53,909 nt of DNA from contig NZ_LNCU01000045.1 in assembly GCF_001542415.1 (NCBI RefSeq), positions 1 through 53,909 on the forward strand, in the 5' to 3' direction. Both the position numbers and the translations under genes were made by a program. This stretch comes from Bradyrhizobium macuxiense. GTDB taxonomy: Bacteria > Pseudomonadota > Alphaproteobacteria > Rhizobiales > Xanthobacteraceae. The notes below the pieces were generated by a model. It saw nothing but the letters and a program-made list of their open reading frames with translations, did no database searches and was not told the DNA's origin. Of the stretch, positions 48,034 to 53,909 are shown one piece after another. Numbering within the stretch: position 1 is the first letter of the stretch; the number at the start of each line of letters is the position of its first letter.

Positions 48034-49709
48034 GCGAGATGACGTTGCAATATGCGCCAACAGAAGAATCGGTGGCGACCAGCTATTTGGATGAGGGGCA
48101 CACCGTATTGTCGTGGTTGTTGACCACCGACCACAAGCGGATTGCCATTCTCTACGCCTTATCAATCACCGCCTTCTTCTTCATCGGCGGTGTCGCAATC
48201 GGCCTGGTGCGGCTCGAGCTCATCAGCCCGACCGGCTGGTTCATGACGTCAGACGAGTACAACCGTGCCTTCACCATTCACGGAATCATAATGGTGTGGT
48301 TTTTCCTGGTGCCGTCAATTCCCGCCACGATGGGCAACTTCGTCCTGCCGATGATGATCGGCGCGCCGGATGTCGCCTTTCCGCGTCTCAACCTGTTGTC
48401 ATGGTATCTGTATCTGATCGGTGCCAGTTTCACGGTCTACGTGCTGCTGAGCGGCGGCGTGGACACCGGCTGGACGTTCTACCCGCCGTTCTCGTCCACT
48501 TATTCTCACTCGAGCGTGGTCCCGGCTGCAATCGGCGTATTCGTGGTCGGCTTCTCCTCGATCGCGACAGGCGTGAACTTCATGGCGACCGTCCACCTGT
48601 TGCGCGCCCCGGGCATGACGTGGTTTCGCCTGCCGCTGTTCGCCTGGTCGATGTACGTTGTCAGCATGGTGATGGTGCTCGCGACGCCGGTTCTGGCGAT
48701 GTCGCTGCTGCTGATCTGCGCGGAACGCCTGTTCGGCCTCCCGATCTTCGATGCCAGCGTGGGCGGAGATCCGGTGCTCTTTCAGCATCTGTTCTGGTTC
48801 TATAGCCATCCCGCCGTCTACATCATGATCCTGCCTGCCATGGGCGTCGTATCGGAAGTGTTCGCCTGTTTCGCGAGGCGTCGCGTCTTTGGCTATGCGT
48901 TCATGGTCTATGCCCTGCTGACGATCGGCGTGGTCGGCTTCATGGTCTGGGGACATCACATGTTCGTGGCCGGGCAGTCGCCGCTGGCAAACCTGATTTT
49001 CTCCTTCCTGTCATTCATCGTGGCGGTGCCGTCGGCGATCAAGGTCTTCAATTGGACCGCGACGCTTTACCGGGGACAGATCGGGTTCGAGGCGCCCATG
49101 CTCTATGCGTTGGGCTTTCTTGGGCTATTCACGATCGGCGGGCTCACCGGGCTGTTTCTCGCCTCCGTTCCCATCGATATCGCAGCGACGGATTCCTATT
49201 TCGTGGTCGCGCATTTCCACACGATCATGGTCGGTGGAACGGTGTCGGCCTTCATGGCCGGCATCCACTACTGGTGGCCAAAGGTGACCGGGCGGCGGTA
49301 TCACGAGTTCGCAGCCCAACTCGCAGCCATCGCCATGTTCCTCGGGTTCAATCTGACCTTCATCCCGCAATTCATCATGGGCTGGCTCGGTATGCCCCGG
49401 CGCTATCATTTCTATCCGGACGTGTTCCAGATCTGGCACGTCCTATCAAGCGGCGGAGCGGCGATGCTCGCCGTGGCCTACCTGATGCCGCTTGGATATC
49501 TCGGGTGGTCGCTGTTCAACGGTGATCGAGCAGGAGATAATCCTTGGGGCGCGACCGGTCTCGAATGGCAGACGCCTTCCCCGCCGCCGAAGCGGAACTT
49601 CCTCCGGCCCCCGCAGGTGACGTCAGCGCCGTATCAGTATCACGACATTGGCCGTGCGCGTGAAGAGGTTGAGCAGGCGCCGGTGGAGGGGCGAGGGGAC
49701 GCACGATGA
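48030..49709 (+). CDS. coxA: Cytochrome c oxidase subunit I, A2 type
   Basis: Encodes 559 residues with twelve core helices. Haem a ligand His84; CuB ligands His260, His309 and His310; cross-linked Tyr264 (HPAVY). Where A1 enzymes have GHPEVY with the proton-channel glutamate, this has YSHPAVY (Tyr258-Ser259, Ala262), the YS motif that defines A2 oxidases such as that of Rhodothermus marinus. The haem a3 region HFHTIMVGG is present. It reduces oxygen to water at the cytoplasmic membrane, pumping protons. Confidence 0.95.
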   Translation: MSEMTLQYAPTEESVATSYLDEGHTVLSWLLTTDHKRIAILYALSITAFFFIGGVAIGLVRLELISPTGWFMTSDEYNRAFTIHGIIMVWFFLVPSIPATMGNFVLPMMIGAPDVAFPRLNLLSWYLYLIGASFTVYVLLSGGVDTGWTFYPPFSSTYSHSSVVPAAIGVFVVGFSSIATGVNFMATVHLLRAPGMTWFRLPLFAWSMYVVSMVMVLATPVLAMSLLLICAERLFGLPIFDASVGGDPVLFQHLFWFYSHPAVYIMILPAMGVVSEVFACFARRRVFGYAFMVYALLTIGVVGFMVWGHHMFVAGQSPLANLIFSFLSFIVAVPSAIKVFNWTATLYRGQIGFEAPMLYALGFLGLFTIGGLTGLFLASVPIDIAATDSYFVVAHFHTIMVGGTVSAFMAGIHYWWPKVTGRRYHEFAAQLAAIAMFLGFNLTFIPQFIMGWLGMPRRYHFYPDVFQIWHVLSSGGAAMLAVAYLMPLGYLGWSLFNGDRAGDNPWGATGLEWQTPSPPPKRNFLRPPQVTSAPYQYHDIGRAREEVEQAPVEGRGDAR

Positions 49710-50338
49710 CCGATCTTTCCGGCGCCCTGCAGGAACCTTGGCCTGACCTTCGCTTGCAACGCGAAGCGGTCGGCCTCGGCATGTGGTTCTTCCTCGCCAG
49801 CGAGGTACTGTTCTTTGCGGCGCTGTTCTGCAGCTACGCGATCTATCGGAGCTTCAACGCCGAGGCGTTTCGGATTGCAGCCGCGCACACAAAGATCGTC
49901 TACGGCTCGATCAACATGGTGCTGCTCCTGACCTCGAGCCTCACCATGACGGTCGCGCTGCGCGCGGCGACTATCCAACTGCGACGGCTGACGCTCCTGT
50001 CTCTTGGCGCGACAGCAGCACTCGGGGTGGCGTTCCTGGTCACGAAGGGCCTCGAATACTACGCAGATATTAACGAGAACCTGGTTCCCGGACCAGGCTT
50101 TCCCTTGAAGCCGGCGGCCACCGCAATCTTCTGGGGGCTTTACTGGATCATGACTGGGGTTCACGCGCTCCACCTGACCGCCGGCATCGGCGTCGTCATC
50201 GCGGTGATGACGTTGTTTTGGCGCGGGACCATTCCGGTACAGGGGTCAACGATGGAGGGTGTTGCGATCTATTGGCACTTCGTGGATACGGTCTGGATAT
50301 TTCTCTATCCCCTGATCTACCTGGCTGGCCGATCATGA
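49706..50338 (+). CDS. coxC: Cytochrome c oxidase subunit III
   Basis: Encodes 210 residues, shorter than the roughly 265-residue mitochondrial type, with five transmembrane helices as in caa3 oxidases. Signatures: GMWFFLASEVLFFAALFCSY near 28-47, MTGVHALHLTAGI and YWHFVDTVWIFLYPLIYL at the end. Overlaps coxA and the next gene by four bases each. Confidence 0.94.
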   Translation: MTDLSGALQEPWPDLRLQREAVGLGMWFFLASEVLFFAALFCSYAIYRSFNAEAFRIAAAHTKIVYGSINMVLLLTSSLTMTVALRAATIQLRRLTLLSLGATAALGVAFLVTKGLEYYADINENLVPGPGFPLKPAATAIFWGLYWIMTGVHALHLTAGIGVVIAVMTLFWRGTIPVQGSTMEGVAIYWHFVDTVWIFLYPLIYLAGRS

Positions 50339-50625
50339 ACGGATCATCGGGAGATCATGAAACTCTCTGGCGTGGCCCGTTGTTGGCGTGGTCTGCGCTG
50401 CTTGCTCTCGCTGCGATCAGCCTTGGTTCGGCTTACCTGCCACTCGGTGCCGGCAACGTCGCGGTCAACCTCGTGATTGCAGTGGTAATGGCCGCCGTAC
50501 TCGCGATCTTTCTGATGGATCTAAGGAACGGGACGACACTGGTCCGCATCGTCGCGAGCACTGGCCTGTTCTGGATGATCTTCATGTTCGTACTGACGTT
50601 CAGTGACTACCTGTCCCGCGGGTAG
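50335..50625 (+). CDS. Cytochrome c oxidase subunit IV-like protein
   Basis: Encodes 96 residues from ATG 50335, overlapping the coxC stop by four bases. Three transmembrane helices (about 18-38, 44-62 and 72-92). The phrase AVLAIFLMDLRNGTTLVRIVA is typical of prokaryotic COX4 subunits (CtaF-like). It closes the operon. After the stop, CCCC-AAGCTC-GGGG at about 50641-50654 may form a weak hairpin. Confidence 0.88.
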   Translation: MNGSSGDHETLWRGPLLAWSALLALAAISLGSAYLPLGAGNVAVNLVIAVVMAAVLAIFLMDLRNGTTLVRIVASTGLFWMIFMFVLTFSDYLSRG

Positions 50626-50741
50626 GTCGTACGGAAAATTCCCCAAGCTCGGGGGAGCGAGCCTGGGGTCCAGTCTGCGACGCAACTCGGGAAGTGATGA
50701 AGCACGTCAGGGAGCAGCGTTCGTTCGAACGGCCTGATCCG

Positions 50742-51071
50742 CTACTTCTGGCCCTGCGGCTGCTGGAACTTGGATGCATCCAATCCAAGGTCTGCGACCG
50801 TCTGCTGATCAGGCTGTCCGGTCGCCTGGAGCTGCTTGCTCTGCTGGAACTGCTTCACGGCGCTTTTGGTTTCGTTGCCCCAGCGTCCGTCCGTGGGGCC
50901 TGCCTTGAAACCGTTCTTGTCGAGGGCCTGCTGAACTTGCCGGACTTCGCCTCGCGGCGGAGACTGGATCGGCTGGTTGTTCTGAGCCGATTGCTGCTGG
51001 CCATTCTGCTGATTCTGTTGATGTTGCCGGTCTTGGGCGTTCTGCTGGTCTTGCTGCTGGTTCGGTTGCAT
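50742..51071 (-). CDS. Gln-rich protein with peptidoglycan-binding domain
   Basis: Encodes 109 residues. The first 35 residues are almost all Gln, Asn, Asp and Pro (MQPNQQQDQQNAQDRQ). Then comes a complete PG_binding_1 domain: EVRQVQQALDKNGFKAGPTDGRWGNETKSAV, FQQSKQLQATGQPDQQTV. No signal peptide can be found, because a stop lies seven codons upstream of the ATG, so either the export start has been lost or the gene is a fragment. Proteins of this layout with a signal peptide are common in Bradyrhizobium. The downstream neighbour is the convergent caa3 operon. Confidence 0.7.
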   Translation of the reverse strand: MQPNQQQDQQNAQDRQHQQNQQNGQQQSAQNNQPIQSPPRGEVRQVQQALDKNGFKAGPTDGRWGNETKSAVKQFQQSKQLQATGQPDQQTVADLGLDASKFQQPQGQK

Positions 51072-51254
51072 TTGCCGTGCCCGTGCTGCTGATTATCGGA
51101 TGCAGTGAAGGCGCCAGGTCCTCATGATGAGCCATCCATCGCGAGTTACGTTCGGTTCAACGCATGCGGGAGGGCCCTTAGCCATGTGAAAATGCGGCAA
51201 GGTTGCAAGTAATAGATCGCCCTCGTCGGCAAGCCGCTTCTGACCCGATGGGAA

Positions 51255-52460
51255 CTATGTCCGATATCGGAGCCCAAAGATCAGCGCGATTATCGCGAAA
51301 GCTGCGATCGTTCCAGAGAATGCGATGTTGGCGATGGTTGCGTTGGTAAGGCTTGCCAGGACGCCTACGCCGATCACGGGTAGTGCGTTTCCGATGAAGC
51401 AACATACGAAATAGCTCGAAACCACGGCGGCCCGCTCATCCGTGGGCGCGATCTGGTTCACGACCTGCAAACTGCCGCGATAGCCGAGGCCGGCAGACAC
51501 ACCGACTGTAGCGGTCGCCATCAGCATGACCCACAGCGACGCGGAAATCTGTGCCGTCGCGACAGCGGCTGTCGCAGGGATCATGAGTGCGAGTGACCAC
51601 AGCATCGCCTTGCGACTCGCGAGCATCTGCGTCGCAACGATCACGAGCGCGACCACGATCGCGAGTTCGAACAAAAGACCGCCGGCCGCGGCACGGCTCT
51701 CGATGTGAAGGTCATGAGACATGATCGACGGCATCAGCGCGGCATAGAACCCGACCAGTGCCATCAGGCCGAATCCGGCAATCGCGGGGGCCACGAACCG
51801 CGCTCGGATGTCTCGCGGAACGAGCAGCTTCGGATGAAGCTCAACATTCCGGAGATCGGGATGCCGAATGGTCTCTCGAGTGAGCCAAACCAGCGCGGCG
51901 GCGACGCAAGCAATCGCGAGATAGACGATGAACGAGAGCTGGAGCGGTCACGGCGCGTATTGCGCGAGTAGGCCCGAGAGCAACGACGCGAGGCCGAGAC
52001 CTACGAAGTTGGCGCTCGTCCCGATGATGGCTGCGCGGCGCTTGTCGTTCCTGTCAACGAGCTCCGCGAGCCAGGCGTTGCCCGTGCCGCTCGCAAGACC
52101 GATACCGAGCCCGCTCAGGATGCGCGCGGCATAAAGGTACGCGATACCTTTGGCGAACAGGAAGATCAGAGCAGCGATGATCAGGACTGCTATCGCCGCG
52201 AGCGCGGTCGGCCGCCGACCCACCCGGTCGGAGACGTGGCCAAACAACAGGAGCGCAGTGACGTTGCCGAGCGCGTAGGCGGCATAGATCAGCGTTAGCG
52301 TGATCTGCGAAAAACCGAACGTCTGCTGGTAGATCAGGTACAGCGGTGTTACGAGAGTGCTCAGGCCAAAAGCAACGGCGAGCAGAATCCCGATTGCGGC
52401 GAGTGCCGCAGTCTCCTGGAGTTCCGTTTCCCGGTCCTGTGCAGCGCGAGCCTGCGCCAT
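51255..52460 (-). pseudogene. MFS transporter gene interrupted by an in-frame TGA
   Basis: From ATG 52460 (GAGG eight bases upstream) the frame runs through six transmembrane helices with the MFS loop signature GHVSDRVGRRPTAL, then meets TGA at 51948-51950 after LLAQYAP. Translation in the same frame continues without another stop for about 230 codons to 51255 with the expected second half (PLQLSFIVYLAIACVAAALVWLTRE broken here by helix 6, then helices 7-12). A single TGG to TGA change would explain it, since a Trp would fit this place. It is a pseudogene unless the stop is a sequencing error or is read through. Substrate unknown. Confidence 0.8.
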
Positions 52461-52673
52461 AGGGGCGCCTCGAGGAATTATGTTGTTGCTGTGCAATCCG
52501 GGGCGGCCCACATCGTTCCATAAGACTGACCGGTGCGATCGGTCTCAATCGCCGAATGCTATCGGCACGTCGTCGGGGCCGACGGGCTCGTCTTCCCATG
52601 GATTGCGAACAGCTTTCACGGTTCAGCGATCGGAGACTGGGCCCGCGTCCGGCGCGCGTCGCGGGCCGGAGAG

Positions 52674-52877
52674 CTACTTCCGGGTCTTGTCCATGTCCTG
52701 CGCCATCGTAAGATGGTGCTGGAGCGCGTGGGCGGGGTCTTGCCGGCCCAACCCTTCAGCTTCGGATTATCGCCACCCTTGGCGTAGCGTTCAAACAGGG
52801 AGACGGCGTCCTTGTGCGCGCTGACCTGCATCGGATCGTACTCGCTGGCGAACGCGTCGGGAGCCGTGGTGCGCAGC
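52674..52877 (-). pseudogene. DUF4142 gene remnant, cut by the IS630 element and frameshifted
   Basis: Reading left from the IS boundary: RTTAPDAFASEYDPMQVSAH, then KDAVSLFERYAKGGD and LKGWAGKT, the C-terminal part of a DUF4142 protein. Immediately after GKT one frame shift occurs (52721-52735); the family end ALQHHLTMAQDMDKTRK appears in the next frame and stops at TAG 52674-52676. The N-terminal two thirds are absent at the IS edge, so the insertion removed or separated them. DUF4142 proteins are periplasmic, ferritin-like unknowns. Confidence 0.75.
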
Positions 52878-53909
52878 TAGTCTAGTACCCGGAATCAGAG
52901 TTGATTGATACGGCGGCCCTTGAAACGGCGTTGACGGATCTTTTTCTTGGTCCAGACGAAGGGCTCGGCTTTGTCGTTGTAGGCGTTGACGTAGGCATCG
53001 ATGTGTTCCTGAAGCTGCTTGAGGCTTGTGAAGGAGGTGCCGCTGAGCGACTGCCCCTGCAGGATTGAGAACCATACCTCGATCTGGTTGAGCCAGGACG
53101 CACTCGTCGGTGTGAAATGGAATTGCACATTGGGATGGGCCTTGAGCCAGCTCTCATTCTTCTTGTGGGTGTTGAGGTTGTCGAGGATGACGTGAAGCTT
53201 TCGGCCCGGAAAGGCCGCGGTGAGGCTGTTCATGAAATCGAGAAACTCGACACGGCGACGGCGTTTTGAATGCGTAGCGATGATCTTTCCGGTGGCGACT
53301 TCGAGCGCTGCAAACAATGTCGTGGTGCCATGCCGCTTGTAATCGTGGCTCTGGCCGGTCAAGGCGCGGCCATTGGGCAACTTCAGATAGCCCTGCGCTC
53401 GCTCCAAAGCCTGGATCGAGGGCTTCTCGTCCACGCAGAGCACAATAGCCTTCGCCGGCGGGGCGACGTAAAGGCCAACGACATCGGCGGCTTTGGCCGT
53501 AAAGTTCGGGTCGTTGCTCTCACACCAGGACTTGCGAGCCGCGAGGTCAATCTTGTGGCTGCGCAGGAACCGCCAGACATATTGGACGTCAACATCGCCT
53601 AGCGCCTCGGCCAGCAGAGGGCCGGTCCAGCGCGCAAACCCTTGCGGGGGCGGCTTATCCAGCAGCTTCAGAATCCGCTTGTCGGTCGTCTTCGTATAGA
53701 TCGGCTGCTTGCCGGGCCGCGGCTTGTCTTGCAGCCCTTCAAGGCCTTGGTCGGCATAGCGATGCCGCCAAACGCTGACAATCCGCGGCTGGACCCCAAC
53801 TTCCTTGGCGATCGACCGGGTGCTGCGCCCGTCCGCCGCTAACAGGACTATCCGCGCCCGCTTCAAATCGCGCTGCAATGTCATCGGTGAGCGACAACAC
53901 GCCTCAAGC
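52878..53909 (-). mobile_element. IS630-type insertion sequence (incomplete at window end)
   Basis: Contains one minus-strand DDE transposase. The left border lies at CTAGTCTAG (52877-52885), and IS630/Tc1 elements insert at TA, often within CTAG. The DUF4142 remnant ends exactly here. The other end is outside the window. Confidence 0.75.
52895..53909 (-). CDS. IS630 family transposase (start probably outside the window)
   Basis: Encodes 329 residues if started at the ATG at 53884, but the frame is open to the window end and reads LEACCRSP before that Met, so a longer N-terminus is likely. Helix-turn-helix: RSTRSIAKEVGVQPRIVSVW. The DDE domain has CVDEKPSIQALE, HVILDNLNTHK and the glutamate in WLNQIEVWFSIL. 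Stop at 52895-52897. No internal defect, so probably functional. Confidence 0.88.
   Translation of the reverse strand, partial: LEACCRSPMTLQRDLKRARIVLLAADGRSTRSIAKEVGVQPRIVSVWRHRYADQGLEGLQDKPRPGKQPIYTKTTDKRILKLLDKPPPQGFARWTGPLLAEALGDVDVQYVWRFLRSHKIDLAARKSWCESNDPNFTAKAADVVGLYVAPPAKAIVLCVDEKPSIQALERAQGYLKLPNGRALTGQSHDYKRHGTTTLFAALEVATGKIIATHSKRRRRVEFLDFMNSLTAAFPGRKLHVILDNLNTHKKNESWLKAHPNVQFHFTPTSASWLNQIEVWFSILQGQSLSGTSFTSLKQLQEHIDAYVNAYNDKAEPFVWTKKKIRQRRFKGRRINQL

Noticed and set aside
1..53909. CRISPR array, tRNA, rRNA or phage structural genes
   Set aside because: No regularly spaced direct repeats, no cloverleaf or rRNA segments, and no phage head or tail genes were seen.

Overview
The window looks like chromosomal DNA of a high-GC alphaproteobacterium, most likely Bradyrhizobium or a close relative (Nitrobacteraceae). 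This is an inference from recognised families: a cobalt-type nitrile hydratase, an HWE-type CheB-CheR-kinase, short rhizobial hypothetical proteins, and repeated GGAAC-N16/17-CGTT promoters typical of the EcfG (ECF15) sigma factor of alphaproteobacterial general stress responses. No rRNA, tRNA or CRISPR array was seen. Transposases close both ends: IS481-type on the left, IS630-type on the right.

Layout. 1-1047: IS481-type element. About 1061-1640: non-coding mosaic of repeats. 1654-4216: nitrile hydratase operon (alpha, beta, accessory) divergent from an enoyl-CoA hydratase-family gene. 4317-8419: a glutamate-receptor-like ligand-gated channel with an altered pore, an AraC regulator and an AlkB alkane hydroxylase. 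8.9-13.4 kb: two diverged copies of a cassette (exported Gly/Tyr-rich protein plus DUF6496 protein) flanking a MipZ-like ATPase. 13.6-22 kb: small proteins and a signalling block (two single-domain response regulators, a CheB, a 1055-residue CheB-CheR-PAS-HWE kinase and a Crp/Fnr regulator) with no chemoreceptor or CheA. 22-32 kb: stress-type genes (MscS channel, DUF2231 plus sorbosone-dehydrogenase-like lipoprotein, CBS protein, MgtC, PPC/DUF296 protein, GH15 glucoamylase, SDR). 32.2-38.3 kb: a tightly overlapping minus-strand operon encoding a TPP enzyme, an enolase-superfamily enzyme, an eight-helix membrane protein, gluconate dehydrogenase subunit 3 and a GMC flavoprotein. 38.8-50.6 kb: a complete alternative complex III plus caa3 oxidase operon with Sco. 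50.7-53.9 kb: a Gln-rich peptidoglycan-binding protein, an MFS gene broken by an in-frame TGA, and a DUF4142 gene cut by the IS630 element.

Unifying observation. At least twelve intergenic sites between 9.9 and 38.8 kb match GGAAC-N16/17-(C/G)GTT, correctly oriented and mostly 24-78 bases before a gene start. They precede the exported-protein cassettes, small membrane proteins, MscS, DUF2231, CBS, PPC, SDR, the TPP-to-GMC operon and the ACIII-caa3 operon. The region therefore reads as a dense general-stress regulon that would bring a respiratory chain and a predicted sugar-acid dehydrogenase module under stress control.

The strongest candidate for something undescribed is the 309-residue membrane protein in the GMC operon. 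It is an internal duplication with histidines at 68/125 and 202/259: the same 57-residue spacing, and exactly 134 residues apart. This suggests a haem- or quinone-binding membrane partner for a GMC/subunit-3 dehydrogenase that lacks both a Tat signal and a cytochrome c subunit.
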